Below are positions 15,303 to 24,467 of a stretch of 64,000 nt of DNA, piece by piece. Made by a program: the position numbers and the translations under genes. Under the pieces are notes generated by a model. The model made no database searches and was not told where the DNA came from. It saw only the letters and a list, made by a program, of their open reading frames with translations. The DNA is from VRUE01 sp963704515 (GTDB lineage: Bacteria > Actinomycetota > Thermoleophilia > Solirubrobacterales > 70-9): the NCBI GenBank assembly GCA_963704515.1, contig OY969913.1, positions 2,170,001 through 2,234,000 of the forward strand. Reading direction: 5' to 3'. Each line of letters opens with the position of its first letter. Position 1 is the stretch's first letter.

Positions 15303-17810
15303 TCAGCGAACGACGAAGTTGACCAGCTTGCCGGGGACGACGATCTCCTTGACGACCTGCTTGCCGTCGAGGAAGCGCGAAACCTTCTCGCTGCCGCGCG
15401 CCAGCGCCAGCAGCTCCTCCTCTGAGGCGTCCGCCGCCGCCTCGATCCGGTCGCGCAGCTTGCCGTTGACCTGGACGACGAGGGTGACCGTGTCGCTGGC
15501 CAGCAGCGCCGGGTCGGCCACCGGCCAGGGCCGCTCCCAGACCCGGCCGCCCTCGAGCCGCTCCCAGATCTCGGCCCCCAGGTGCGGGGCGAAGGGGAAG
15601 ACCAGCGAGGCGGCGGTGGCGGCGGCGAAGCGGACCGCGGCAACACCCTTGGGCTCGCCGTAGAGGCCGTCCTTCAGCCGGTAGGCCTCGTTGACCAGCT
15701 CCATCACGGCGGCGATCGCGGTGTTGAACTGGAAGCCGCGCTGGAAGTCGCGGGTCACCTTGTCGATCGCCCAGTGGGCCTTGGCGAGCAGCGCGCGAAC
15801 GTCCCCCCCGGCCGCGGCCGGGTCGAGCTCGCCGGCCTCCTTCTCCCCCGCCTCCTCGCAGAGCCGCCAGAGTCGCGAGAGGAAGCGGTTGGCGCCCTCG
15901 ACCCCCTCGTCGACCCAGTCGGCGTCGCGCTCGGGCGGGCCCATGAAGCAGATGTAGGTGCGGGCGGTGTCGGCGCCGTAGCGCTCCACGTACTCGGCCG
16001 GGCTGACCGTGTTGCCGCGCGACTTCGACATCTTCGCCCCGTCGCGGGTGATCATCCCCTGGGCGAAGAGGTTGGCGAAGGGCTCCTGCACGCCCAGCAC
16101 GCCGCAGTCGGCCAGCGCCTTGGTGAAGAAACGCGCGTACATCAGGTGCAGGATCGCGTGCTCGACGCCGCCGATGTACTGATCGACGGGCAGCCAGTGC
16201 TCGGCGGCGGCGCGGTCCCAGGCGGCCTCGCCGTTGCGCGGGTCGAGGTAGCGGATGAAGTACCAGGAGGAGTCGACGAAGGTGTCCATCGTGTCGGTCT
16301 CGCGCCGCGCCGGCCCGCCACAGCGCGGGCACTCGGTCACCACCCACTCCTCGGCCGCGGCCAGCGGGCTCTTGCCCTTGGGCGCGTAGTCCTCGACCTC
16401 GGGCAGCTCGACCGGCAACTGCTCGGCTCCGAGCGGGACGATCGCCGGCGCGCCCTGCTCCCCGCACCCCTCGCAGTAGACGACCGGGATCGGCGCCCCC
16501 CAGTAGCGCTGGCGGGAGACCAGCCAGTCGCGCAGCCTGTAGTTGACCGAGGGCTTGCCGCGCCCCTCCTCGCCCAGCCAGGCGACGATCTCGGCGTAGG
16601 CCTCGCGGTTGCCCTGCCCGTCGAAGCGCCCCGAGCCGGTCATTGGGCCGTCGCCGGGATAGGGCAGGCCCCGCTCGTCGGAGGCCACCTCGGGGTCGGT
16701 GCCCTCGATCACCCGGCGGATCGGCAGCTCGAAGGCCCGGGCGAACTCATAATCGCGCTCGTCGTGGGCGGGCACCGCCATGATCGCCCCGGTGCCGTAC
16801 TCCATCAGCACGTAGTCGGCGACGAACATCGGGATCTCTTCGCCGTTGACCGGGTTGACGACGGAGCGCCCGAGCGGCACGCCGGTCTTCTCGCGGTCCT
16901 CGGCGCCGCGTTCCTCGGCCGACTCGCGCGCGGCGCGGTCGACGTACTCGCGCACCGCCGCCTCGGCGGGCGTGCCGGCGACCAGCCGCTCCAGCTCCGG
17001 GTGCTCGGGGGCGAGAACGAAGAAGGTGGCGCCGAAGAGCGTGTCGGGGCGGGTCGTGAAGACCGGGAAGTCGAGATCGAGCTCCTCGCAGCGGAAGACG
17101 ACCTCGGCCCCCTCGGAGCGGCCGATCCAGTTGCGCTGCATGGTGATCACGTGCTCGGGCCAGGACTCGAGCAGCTCGAAGTCGGCGAGCAGCCGCTCGG
17201 CGTACTCGGTGATCCGGAAGAACCACTGCTCGAGCTTGCGCTGCACGACCTCGGTGCCGCAGCGCTCGCAGCGTCCGTCGACGACCTGCTCGTTGGCGAG
17301 CACCGTGGCGTCCTTCGGGCACCACTGCACCGGCGCCTCCTCGCGGTAGGCGAGGCCGCGCTCGAGCAGCCGCAGGAAGATCCACTGCGTCCAGCGGTAG
17401 TACTCGGGGGTGTGGGTGGCCAGCTCGCGCGACCAGTCGATCGAGATCCCCCACTCGCGGAACTGGCGCTGGAAGGAGGCGATCGAGCGCTCGGTGGCGA
17501 CGCGCGGTGGCTCGCCCGTCTTGATCGCGTTGTTCTCCGCCGGCAGGCCGAAGGAGTCGTAGCCCATCGGGTGGATCACCTCGAAGCCCTGACGGCGGCG
17601 GAAGTGGGCGATCGCGTCGCCGACGGCGTAGCACTTGAGGTGGCCGACGTGCGGTTCGCCGGAGGGATAGGGCAGCATCTCCAGCACGTAGGACTTCGGC
17701 TTCTCCGCCGCGAATCCGGGCTGTCCCGGGTTGGCGACCTCCCAGGTCTTCTCCTCGGCCCATACCCGCTGCCACTTGCGCTCGACTGTCTTTGGGTCGT
17801 ACCCGCTCAT
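15303..17810 (-). CDS. leuS: Leucyl-tRNA synthetase
   Basis: Class I aminoacyl-tRNA synthetase, 835 residues. The HIGH-type motif is PYPSGEPHVGHLKCY near residue 50. The editing (CP1) domain includes TRPDTLFGATFFVLAPEHPE and YGTGAIMAVPAHDERDYEFA. The KMSKS motif is AKMSKSRGNTVSPAEYV, and the C-terminal domain ends KQVVKEIVVPGKLVNFVV. ATG at 17810 gives the standard MSGYDPKTVERKWQRVW start. Zinc-finger Cys pairs (CERCG, CEGCG, CPRCG) are present. Confidence 0.97.
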   Translation of the reverse strand: MSGYDPKTVERKWQRVWAEEKTWEVANPGQPGFAAEKPKSYVLEMLPYPSGEPHVGHLKCYAVGDAIAHFRRRQGFEVIHPMGYDSFGLPAENNAIKTGEPPRVATERSIASFQRQFREWGISIDWSRELATHTPEYYRWTQWIFLRLLERGLAYREEAPVQWCPKDATVLANEQVVDGRCERCGTEVVQRKLEQWFFRITEYAERLLADFELLESWPEHVITMQRNWIGRSEGAEVVFRCEELDLDFPVFTTRPDTLFGATFFVLAPEHPELERLVAGTPAEAAVREYVDRAARESAEERGAEDREKTGVPLGRSVVNPVNGEEIPMFVADYVLMEYGTGAIMAVPAHDERDYEFARAFELPIRRVIEGTDPEVASDERGLPYPGDGPMTGSGRFDGQGNREAYAEIVAWLGEEGRGKPSVNYRLRDWLVSRQRYWGAPIPVVYCEGCGEQGAPAIVPLGAEQLPVELPEVEDYAPKGKSPLAAAEEWVVTECPRCGGPARRETDTMDTFVDSSWYFIRYLDPRNGEAAWDRAAAEHWLPVDQYIGGVEHAILHLMYARFFTKALADCGVLGVQEPFANLFAQGMITRDGAKMSKSRGNTVSPAEYVERYGADTARTYICFMGPPERDADWVDEGVEGANRFLSRLWRLCEEAGEKEAGELDPAAAGGDVRALLAKAHWAIDKVTRDFQRGFQFNTAIAAVMELVNEAYRLKDGLYGEPKGVAAVRFAAATAASLVFPFAPHLGAEIWERLEGGRVWERPWPVADPALLASDTVTLVVQVNGKLRDRIEAAADASEEELLALARGSEKVSRFLDGKQVVKEIVVPGKLVNFVVR

Positions 17811-17824
17811 GGCGGGCGATCTTG

Positions 17825-18532
17825 TCAGACGACCGGCGAGAGAGCTTCGAGGACGTGGGGCCAGACGTAGACCTCGATAGTCGCCGCCGCGAGCAGCATC
17901 GGGATCGCGATCAGGACGGTGACGAAGGTGGCGGCGAGCAGCTGATTCCACTCGCCGCGGCGGCTGGCGATCAACCAGGCGGCGAGCGGCAGGAAGAGCG
18001 CGGTCAGCTCGATCAGCGCGTGCGGCAGGACGCTGAGCAGCAGGACGCCGATCGGGATGTGCAGCTGGTAGGCGATCGTCGAACCCTGGAAGCCGAGGTA
18101 GAGCGCCTGCGTGGAGAGCGAGAAGAGGGTTACCGCGCAGACGAAGAGGATCGCCAGCTCACCGGCCTTGACGTGGATCCAGCGCGAGATCCCGCTGCGC
18201 TGGGCGGCCGCGATCGGCATCGAGGCGCCGGCGATGAAGCCGGCAACGCAGGCGGTCGCGTGCAGGGCGAGGACCAACGAGTTGCGCCAAAGGATCGGCA
18301 CCAGGTCGCCGGGTTCGGACGGTTCGGTCAAACCGGGCAGGTGGATCGGCGTGATGTCCGGCGTCAGCATCCCGGCGACGACCCAGACCGCGGCCAGCAG
18401 GGTCAGCGCGATCGCGATGCTGAGCGCGAACCAGCCGCGGAGAACCGCCCAGGGCCGTCCGTTCCATTCGGCCAGCGCCAGGCGCGTGTCCCGCATCCCG
18501 TGCGAGAAGACGTGCTGGTTGGCGAGGTTCAT
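17825..18532 (-). CDS. SpoIIM-family integral membrane protein
   Basis: A 235-residue protein of the stage II sporulation protein M family. About five hydrophobic helices; the family-typical segment is WRNSLVLALHATACVAGFIAG followed by LPHALIELTALFLPLAAWLI. In Bacillus SpoIIM belongs to the DMP complex that degrades septal peptidoglycan, but most actinobacterial relatives are uncharacterised membrane proteins. The stop is 14 bases before the leuS start on the same strand, so it may be first in a leuS transcript. Confidence 0.8.
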   Translation of the reverse strand: MNLANQHVFSHGMRDTRLALAEWNGRPWAVLRGWFALSIAIALTLLAAVWVVAGMLTPDITPIHLPGLTEPSEPGDLVPILWRNSLVLALHATACVAGFIAGASMPIAAAQRSGISRWIHVKAGELAILFVCAVTLFSLSTQALYLGFQGSTIAYQLHIPIGVLLLSVLPHALIELTALFLPLAAWLIASRRGEWNQLLAATFVTVLIAIPMLLAAATIEVYVWPHVLEALSPVV

Positions 18533-18571
18533 CGCAGACTCATCGGCAGGAGCAGGCGCCGATTTGAGAAG

Positions 18572-18644
18572 TGGAGCTGAGGGGGCTCGAACCCCTGACC
18601 TTCGCGCTGCCAGCGCGACGCTCTTCCAGCTGAGCTACAGCCCC
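18572..18644 (-). tRNA. tRNA-Ala (GGC)
   Basis: A 73-base cloverleaf on the minus strand: acceptor GGGGCTG/CAGCTCC, D-stem GCTC/GAGC, anticodon stem TCGCG/CGCGA with loop CTGGCAG (anticodon GGC, reads GCC), T-arm AGGGG-TTCGAGC-CCCCT. CCA is not encoded. All stems are intact. Confidence 0.95.
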
Positions 18645-18708
18645 GAGGCACTGCGAACGCAAGTCTAGCGTTGCATCGCGGCCCTCACGCCGCCTGCGCG
18701 GGCCGCGG

Positions 18709-19356
18709 CTACTCGGCGGGCTCGGGCGCCTCGAAGGCGGCCAGGCCGACGATCGCCTTCATCGTCGGCGTCCCGCGCATCGCGGCTTCTTCTTCGAGGC
18801 TCGGCACTTTCGCCCAGACCAGGCCGAGCATCTTGGTCAGCGTCTTCCAGGCGAGCTCGTCGAGCTTGGCTTCGTCCCAGGTGAGGACGAAGTCGCCGCG
18901 GGCGGTGAAGCTGCCGGTCTCGATCGCGTGCGCGGCAATGCAGAGGAAGTCCTGCAGGCCGGCGGCAGCGATGTCGCCCTGCACCGACTCGGGCAGCTGC
19001 TGCCAGTCGCCCGCCGTGATCACCCCGCGCTTGGTGCCCACGTACATGTGACGGACCGAGCCCCGCACGGGCTCCAGGCGAATCAGCTTGATCGCGCCAT
19101 AGTCGGCGAGCTTGCGGAAGTGTTCGGCGACGCTGCTGGTCGACAGCCCGTGCGACTTGGCGAATTCGGAGGGGCTGATCGCCTGCCTGTGGGAGGCGGC
19201 GAGGATCTGGACCCGAGTCGGGTGGGAGAGCAGTTTGGCCAGGCTCGCCTTGCGTTCGCTGGCGGCAGGCGGTATCCGTGGCTCGCTGCCGTTCCCGTTT
19301 CGGAAACTGCCTGCGTCCTGCTTCGCGGACCCAACCTTCGCAGCCCTCGACGCCAT
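18709..19356 (-). CDS. Winged-helix transcriptional regulator (ArsR-like)
   Basis: A 215-residue regulator. After a 35-residue polar N-terminus comes an ArsR-type winged helix (KLLSHPTRVQILAASHRQ, then SPSEFAKSHGLSTSSVAEHF and RKLADYGAIKLI). The C-terminal 120 residues form an uncharacterised domain with WDEAKLDELAWKTLTKML. No metal-binding Cys/His cluster is visible, so it is not an obvious metal sensor. It is divergently transcribed from the small peptide gene at 19624; the shared 267-base region holds duplicated ACCGGTTGG boxes, which it might bind. Confidence 0.8.
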   Translation of the reverse strand: MASRAAKVGSAKQDAGSFRNGNGSEPRIPPAASERKASLAKLLSHPTRVQILAASHRQAISPSEFAKSHGLSTSSVAEHFRKLADYGAIKLIRLEPVRGSVRHMYVGTKRGVITAGDWQQLPESVQGDIAAAGLQDFLCIAAHAIETGSFTARGDFVLTWDEAKLDELAWKTLTKMLGLVWAKVPSLEEEAAMRGTPTMKAIVGLAAFEAPEPAE

Positions 19357-19451
19357 TAAGAACCCCCTTGTTTAGTCAGTGGTGCATGAGCGGTCTGGCA
19401 AGGCTAGTCGATCGGCGGGGAGTTTGGCGGGTCTTTGCCTTTCATTTACTC

Positions 19452-19479
19452 AACCGGTTGGGGATTTCCCACCGGTTGG
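19452..19479. promoter_or_regulatory. Duplicated ACCGGTTGG boxes in divergent intergenic region
   Basis: AACCGGTTGG (19452-19461) and ACCGGTTGG (19471-19479) are direct repeats 18 bases apart; each contains the palindrome ACCGGT. They lie between the winged-helix regulator and the small peptide gene, with a possible -35 TTGGGG and a TAAGCT 17-18 bases later reading toward the peptide. Promoter assignment is a guess; the repeats themselves are plain. Confidence 0.5.
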
Positions 19480-19623
19480 CCTAAGCTCACCACGGCGGCC
19501 GGTTCGACTCGCGCCGCCCCCTCGCTGGGCCAGTCCCCGGCCCCCCCGGCGATACCCACGAGCGGCAATGGCAGAGACGACGCAACGCGCCCTCCGCGGC
19601 GCCAGAGAAGGAGGTGAGCAGGC

Positions 19624-19683
19624 ATGAAGGTGATTCCGTGCAACCAGGTCTGTCCTATGCACTCGATCTTCAAGTCCAACTAG
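19624..19683 (+). CDS. 19-residue Cys-containing peptide gene with strong ribosome binding site
   Basis: ATG at 19624 encodes MKVIPCNQVCPMHSIFKSN and stops at TAG 19681. An essentially perfect Shine-Dalgarno (AAGGAGGTGA, 19609-19618) sits 5 bases upstream, unusually strong for this window. A GC-rich hairpin follows at 19699-19734. The two cysteines are spaced CxxxC. A second 19-residue frame (start ATG 19568) ends in the ATGA that contains this start, so coupling is possible. I know of no family. Candidates are a secreted signal or modified peptide, or a leader peptide. Evidence is the expression signals, not similarity. Confidence 0.5.
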   Translation: MKVIPCNQVCPMHSIFKSN

Positions 19684-19698
19684 GACTAGAAGATCACC

Positions 19699-19734
19699 CA
19701 CCCCGGGCCTGGCCGCGTAGCCGGGCTCGGGGTG
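19699..19734. terminator. Bidirectional GC-rich hairpin terminator
   Basis: Arms CACCCCGGGCCTGGC (19699-19713) and GCCGGGCTCGGGGTG (19720-19734) pair with two mismatches around a 6-base loop. It is placed between the peptide gene and the convergent response regulator ending at 19768, so it can serve both. No T tract. Confidence 0.6.
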
Positions 19735-19767
19735 CGAACGGTCTGTTTCGGACCCAATGGACTCCTC

Positions 19768-20415
19768 TCAATCGATCAGCCCGCGCCGCATGCCCTCGGC
19801 GACCGCGGCCGCCCGGTCGGAAACGCCGAGCTTCTCGTAGAGCTGGTGCAGATAGGACTTGACGGTCGAGGAGCTGAGGTGGCGTTGGCGTCCGATCTCT
19901 GGCGCGGAGAGACCCTTTGCCAGATCCACGAGCATCTCCTGCTCTCGCGGCGAGAGCAGGACGTGCCCATGGTCCGCGTGATCGCGGATCTGATCCATGA
20001 GTCCGGCGTGGAGATTCGGCGGCAACACGGTATCGCCGCGAGCCAGGGCGATAACAGCGTCACCCAGTCGCTCCGCACCCTCGGTCTTCGACATGAGGCC
20101 GGCGGCGCCGGCCTCAATCAGCCCGTAGGCGTTCTTCGGGCTGAGGTCTCCGGAGACGATCAGGGCGCGGGTGGCGATTCCGTCGCGAGTCATGGACTCG
20201 ACGATCCGACCGCCATCGAGGTCGGGCATGTGCAGGTCGAGCACAGCCACATCGGGCCGATGCTCTTTGATCAAGTCGAGAGCCCGGCGGCCTGCCTCCG
20301 CTTCCCCGACCAATTCCAGCTGAGAATGCCTGCGAACCGTGGTCGCAAGAGCCTCACGGAAAAGCGGGTGGTCGTCGGCGACAACGACGGTGATGCGCTT
20401 TTTACTCGACTTCAA
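19768..20415 (-). CDS. NarL/LuxR-family response regulator
   Basis: A 215-residue two-domain regulator. Receiver domain: ITVVVADDHPLFREAL with the acidic pocket, phospho-acceptor in DVAVLDLHMPDLDGG, and the conserved Lys in GLMSKTEGAERL. C-terminal LuxR helix-turn-helix: LSPREQEMLVDLAKGLSAPE, then STVKSYLHQLYEKLGVSDRA. TTG at 20415 is preferred because GGAGG sits 7 bases upstream; a longer frame starts at 20481. It is divergent from the kinase operon beginning at 20574, so it is the likely output partner of those kinases. Confidence 0.88.
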   Translation of the reverse strand: MKSSKKRITVVVADDHPLFREALATTVRRHSQLELVGEAEAGRRALDLIKEHRPDVAVLDLHMPDLDGGRIVESMTRDGIATRALIVSGDLSPKNAYGLIEAGAAGLMSKTEGAERLGDAVIALARGDTVLPPNLHAGLMDQIRDHADHGHVLLSPREQEMLVDLAKGLSAPEIGRQRHLSSSTVKSYLHQLYEKLGVSDRAAAVAEGMRRGLID

Positions 20416-20573
20416 TGGCTCGCCTCCGAGTCGGCGATGCCTGCCTCGCAGCACATTGGTTTGCGCCGCTCTTTCGATCATACGGTGTCCGATCGGACGG
20501 TATGGACCCCACCGTAAGTTTGGTTGAACGATAGGGGTGTGGTGCGCGCATAAATGGCGACACTAGTAGAGAC

Positions 20574-21344
20574 ATGGCTCAGTCAAAGCCCGCCCTCCAG
20601 GGAATGGATATTGCCGATCGAGTGGAGGCCAGACCAATCGTGGACGAGGCTCGACCGAAGGTGCAATCGACGCTTTCGGCCGAGCTTCGCGCACCCCTTG
20701 CAGTGATCATGGGCTACGTCGACCTACTCCAGAATCGGCACCGGTTGACACTGACCGAGGAGAAGCAGGGCGAATGCCTTGAGGTCGTGGAGCGCAATTG
20801 TCACGAGCTGCTCCATCTAATTGAAAAACTCGTCTTTACGGAGGCGATCGAGCCCGGGGATCTCGCGGTCCATCGGCAGGGAGTGGATCTTGGCGACCTG
20901 GTTGCGAGTTGCTTCGGAACCTGGACCGCGCAAGCCGCGGCGCAGGGCGTCGAATTGACTCTCGTGAAGGGCTCGCCGATTTCGCTCGAGGGCGACGCCG
21001 ACACACTCACCGAGCTTTTCGATCAGCTCCTCGCAAATGCCGTGGGATGCACGCCGGCAGGCGAGCGCATCGCAATGAAGCTGTCAGCCGACGATACCCA
21101 TGCGGTGATCGACCTGACGAACTCCGGAACCTATGTGGCGCCGGATGAGCTCGAGCGAATTTTCGAACCGTTCTTCGGAGAGCCGGACGTCCCGCCGACA
21201 GAAGGGTCCAGACCCGACGTCGGCCTGGGGATCGCCAAGGCGATCGCCGAGGCCCATGGCGGCGCTGTCAGGGTCGGAAGCGTGCGCGGCATCGCAACTC
21301 AATTTTGCGTCACCCTACCTTTGGTTGAGCCAGGCAATGGTTGA
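20574..21344 (+). CDS. Histidine kinase-like protein lacking the phospho-acceptor histidine
   Basis: A 256-residue cytosolic protein with a HisKA-like dimerisation helix and an HATPase domain. The H box reads LSAELRAPLAVIMGYVDLL where kinases have SHELRTPL, so the phosphorylated His is Ala. The N box keeps its Asn (FDQLLANAVGCTPAG), and G-box-like VGLGIAKAIAEAHGG is present, so ATP binding may persist. The gene overlaps the following PAS kinase by 8 bases (ATGGTTGA), implying coupled translation. It may act as an allosteric partner, phosphatase or decoy for the downstream kinase; that is inference. Confidence 0.8.
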   Translation: MAQSKPALQGMDIADRVEARPIVDEARPKVQSTLSAELRAPLAVIMGYVDLLQNRHRLTLTEEKQGECLEVVERNCHELLHLIEKLVFTEAIEPGDLAVHRQGVDLGDLVASCFGTWTAQAAAQGVELTLVKGSPISLEGDADTLTELFDQLLANAVGCTPAGERIAMKLSADDTHAVIDLTNSGTYVAPDELERIFEPFFGEPDVPPTEGSRPDVGLGIAKAIAEAHGGAVRVGSVRGIATQFCVTLPLVEPGNG

Positions 21345-24054
21345 CCGTGAGTTCGACAAACACCCAGGTTCGACCAGTGGGGTCTTGATCGACACTCAGA
21401 TGCGCGCTGGACGTGCCCGTGAATCGGTTCCAGTTGTGGCAGGCGTGACCGTCGTTGCCGTCGGTGTGCTCGTCCTGCTCAGCTGGATGTTCGACGTGCA
21501 GGAGTTGAAGAGTGTCCTGCCCGGCCTGACAGCGATGAAGGCGAACATCGCGCTGGCACTGATCGCCACCGGCGCGAGCATCCTGTTTCTGGTGCCAGGG
21601 AGAATGCCCCGCCAGCGGCGAATTGGCCTGATGCTCGGGTTGGCGGTGGCGGTCTTTGGCACCGCGGTCCTCGCCGAGTACCTGTTCGGCAAGGTCGGAG
21701 TCGATCGGCTGCTGTTCGCGGACTCGGGGATCGACCCTGGCCGCCCGTCGCCGCTGACGGCAGCGCTGCTCGTCTTCCTCGGGGTGTCTCTGGCGAGTCT
21801 CGATCTCAGTGGAAGAGCCTCGCGGTTGAGTCAGGCGACGGGCGCGATCGCGAGCGCGCTCCTGATCGCCGGGCTCGTCGGCCTGGCCCTCGGCGTCGAC
21901 TTCCTCCGCGGCAGCGAAGCCGGGGGACCGACCGGATTTGCCCCGTACACGGCGCTCGCGCTGCTGGTGGCGATCGTCGGGCTCGCTTACCTGCGGCCGG
22001 AGCGGGGAATCGTCGCATTCCTGAGTGGGAGCGACCCGGGGGCGGTGGTCGCCCGCCGATTGGCCCCGGTGGCGATCGTCCTGCCGCTCGTCGCCGGGCT
22101 CCTCGCTCGTGAGGGTGAGGCGCAGGGGCTCTTCGACGCGCGGGTTGGACTTTCGGGGGTGGCCGTGCTGACCATCGGCTCGATGCTCGGGCTGATTGCG
22201 CTGACCGCCTCGCAGCTGCGCCGCTCGGCGCAGGATCGTGACCGCGCCGATGCGCTCGCCCGGACCCTGATCGCCAGCGTCGGCGTCGGCGTCGCCGCTT
22301 GCGATGCCGCGGGCCGGCTTACGTTCTTAAACCCCGAGCTGCAACGCATTCACCGGCTGGCCGCGGGGGACGCCGATCCAAGCGAGTGGATCGGCGGCTA
22401 CAGCGCCGGCGCTTCATTGAGGGAGGCCGACTTCTCGTCGAATACGCCGCTGTTCCGCGCCCTTCGCGGCGAGGTCCTGCGCGGGTTCGAGACGACGATC
22501 GAGCGGGAGGGCACGGCGCCCCGGCACCTCCGCGTCAACGCGGATCCGCTCCTGGGCGCGACCGGAGCGACGATCGGGGCGGTGGCCACCGTCCAGGACG
22601 AGTCGGAGCGCCGCGACGCGGAAGAGGTCCGGCGCCGGCTTGCGGCGATCGTCGAGTGGAGCAACGACCCGATCATCAGCAAGAGCCTCGACGGCGAGAT
22701 ACGCACCTGGAACGAGGCAGCCGAGCATCTCTACGGCTACTCCGCCGAGGAGGCGATCGGCAGCAATATCTCGATCATCGTTCCGGCCGACCGGCAGGAT
22801 GAGCTGGCCGACCTCATGCGCAGGGTTGCCGGCGCGGAGCGAGTGGAGCACTTCGAGACCGTCCGCCGGCGCAAGGATGGGCAGTTGGTCCAGGTGGCCT
22901 TGACGTTGTCGCCGATCTTCGACGCCGAGAGCAAGATCGTCGGCGCTTCCGTGATCGGCCACGATGTCTCCGAGAGCCAGCGCGCCGACCGCATGTTCGG
23001 CCAGCTGCTGGAGATGGCGCCCGATGCCGTGATCGGCATCGGTGGGAACGATTGCATCGAGGTCGTCAACTCCCAGACCCAGGCGATGTTCGGCTTCGGG
23101 GAAGAGGAGTTGATCGGCAAGCCGGCCGAGGTCCTCCTGCCTGGACGCACGGCTCCTCCGATCGAGGCGGGGGGTGCGCAGCTCGCCCGCCGCCGCGACG
23201 GCAGCGAGTTCGCCTGTGAGATCACGGTTGCCCCGGTCGAGACCGATCGAGGTCGGATGGAAATGGCACTCGTCCGCGACGTCACCGATCGCAAGGAGAT
23301 CGAGCAGGAGGCCGACCGCTTGAAGTCGGAGTTCTTCGGGCTCGTCTCCCACGAGCTGCGCACGCCGCTCACCTCGATCCTCGGTTACGCCGACGTGCTG
23401 AACGAGGAGGAAGGCGAGCGATTGTCCGAGCAGGGACGTCACTACCTCGCGATTGTGAAGCGCAACAGCGAACGCCTCGATCGGCTCGTCCAAGACCTCC
23501 TGCTCGTCGGCCAGGTCGGCGCCGGCACCTTCAACATCCGCGTTGGCGCGGTCGACATCGAGGCGGTGACACGTGAGTGCGCCGAGCGCTCTCAGCCGGC
23601 TGCTATCGCGGCCGGAGTCGAGCTGTCCGTCGAGAGCCACGAGGTGCGCGCGTTCTCCGGTGACCAGGGCCGACTGAGCCAGGTGCTCGACAACTTGATT
23701 TCCAACGCTCTGAAGTTCACGCCCCCCCGCGGTCGGGTGGTCGTCCGAATGCAGGAGCGCGGCCAGACCTGCGTCCTCGACGTCGAGGACACCGGCCTGG
23801 GGATCGGCCCCGAGGAGATCGAGCATCTGTTCGATCGCTTCTATCGCGGGACGCAGGCCAACGCCGGCCAGATCAAGGGAGTCGGCCTCGGTCTGGCGAT
23901 CACCAAGGCCATTGTCGACGCCCACGGCGGCGAGATCGAGGTGGAGAGCGATCCCGGTCGCGGCTCCAACTTCCGGGTGCATCTGCCAATCAAGGAGATC
24001 GAGACAACGGACGCGGACGCGTCGAATCGACCTGCGAGGAGCGTAAGCGGATGA
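21337..24054 (+). CDS. Membrane PAS-domain sensor histidine kinase
   Basis: A 905-residue kinase. An N-terminal block of about eight hydrophobic helices (residues ~30-310) is followed by three PAS-like segments (~325-435, ~440-550 with RTWNEAAEHLYGYSAEEAIG, ~555-660 with ALVRDVTDRKEIEQE). HisKA has an intact H box (GLVSHELRTPLTSILGYADV, near residue 670) and HATPase has VLDNLISNALKFTPP, DTGLGIGPEEI and GVGLGLAITKAIVDAHGG. The ATG at 21337 overlaps the stop of the preceding pseudokinase; its own stop overlaps the next receiver gene (ATGA). Likely phosphorelay source for the receivers at 24051 and 24464. Confidence 0.92.
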   Translation: MVDREFDKHPGSTSGVLIDTQMRAGRARESVPVVAGVTVVAVGVLVLLSWMFDVQELKSVLPGLTAMKANIALALIATGASILFLVPGRMPRQRRIGLMLGLAVAVFGTAVLAEYLFGKVGVDRLLFADSGIDPGRPSPLTAALLVFLGVSLASLDLSGRASRLSQATGAIASALLIAGLVGLALGVDFLRGSEAGGPTGFAPYTALALLVAIVGLAYLRPERGIVAFLSGSDPGAVVARRLAPVAIVLPLVAGLLAREGEAQGLFDARVGLSGVAVLTIGSMLGLIALTASQLRRSAQDRDRADALARTLIASVGVGVAACDAAGRLTFLNPELQRIHRLAAGDADPSEWIGGYSAGASLREADFSSNTPLFRALRGEVLRGFETTIEREGTAPRHLRVNADPLLGATGATIGAVATVQDESERRDAEEVRRRLAAIVEWSNDPIISKSLDGEIRTWNEAAEHLYGYSAEEAIGSNISIIVPADRQDELADLMRRVAGAERVEHFETVRRRKDGQLVQVALTLSPIFDAESKIVGASVIGHDVSESQRADRMFGQLLEMAPDAVIGIGGNDCIEVVNSQTQAMFGFGEEELIGKPAEVLLPGRTAPPIEAGGAQLARRRDGSEFACEITVAPVETDRGRMEMALVRDVTDRKEIEQEADRLKSEFFGLVSHELRTPLTSILGYADVLNEEEGERLSEQGRHYLAIVKRNSERLDRLVQDLLLVGQVGAGTFNIRVGAVDIEAVTRECAERSQPAAIAAGVELSVESHEVRAFSGDQGRLSQVLDNLISNALKFTPPRGRVVVRMQERGQTCVLDVEDTGLGIGPEEIEHLFDRFYRGTQANAGQIKGVGLGLAITKAIVDAHGGEIEVESDPGRGSNFRVHLPIKEIETTDADASNRPARSVSG

Positions 24055-24467
24055 ACCAGAGCCAACTTCGAGAGCGGCCCCTGGTCCTCGTGGCGGACGA
24101 CGAGCCGGACATCCTCAGCCTGGTCAGCCTGCGCCTGAGGGAGGCCGGGTATGACATCGCGTCCGCGGTCGACGGGCGCCAGGCCTTTCGGGTTGCCAGG
24201 GAGCGACGGCCCGACGCGGCGGTGATCGACGTCTGGATGCCGGAGATGGACGGCTACGAGCTGACGCGGGCCATCCGCGGCGACCCCGGCCTCCACGCGA
24301 TGCCGATCGTGCTGCTGAGCGCCAGCGTGCGCGAGTCAGAGATCCACCTCGGCGAAGAGGCGGGCGCCAACGATTACCTGCGCAAGCCCTTCGCTCCGTC
24401 AGAGCTCCGGGCGGCGGTCGCGGCCGCGCTGACCGCGGTCAGCGTCTCCGCCGAGGCACTTCGATGA
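24051..24467 (+). CDS. Single-domain response regulator (CheY-like), first
   Basis: A 138-residue stand-alone receiver. The acidic pair is in PLVLVADDEPDILSLV, the phospho-acceptor Asp in AVIDVWMPEMDGYEL, Thr/Ser in IVLLSASVRE and Lys in YLRKPFAPSEL. No output domain. The start overlaps the kinase stop by 4 bases (ATGA), and its own stop overlaps the next receiver start the same way. A probable phosphate carrier or allosteric effector for the kinase. Confidence 0.9.
   Translation: MNQSQLRERPLVLVADDEPDILSLVSLRLREAGYDIASAVDGRQAFRVARERRPDAAVIDVWMPEMDGYELTRAIRGDPGLHAMPIVLLSASVRESEIHLGEEAGANDYLRKPFAPSELRAAVAAALTAVSVSAEALR

Noticed and set aside
15582..17870. 762-residue open frame antisense to leuS
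   Set aside because: Shadow of the leuS codon pattern; no recognisable motif, while leuS has all its signatures.
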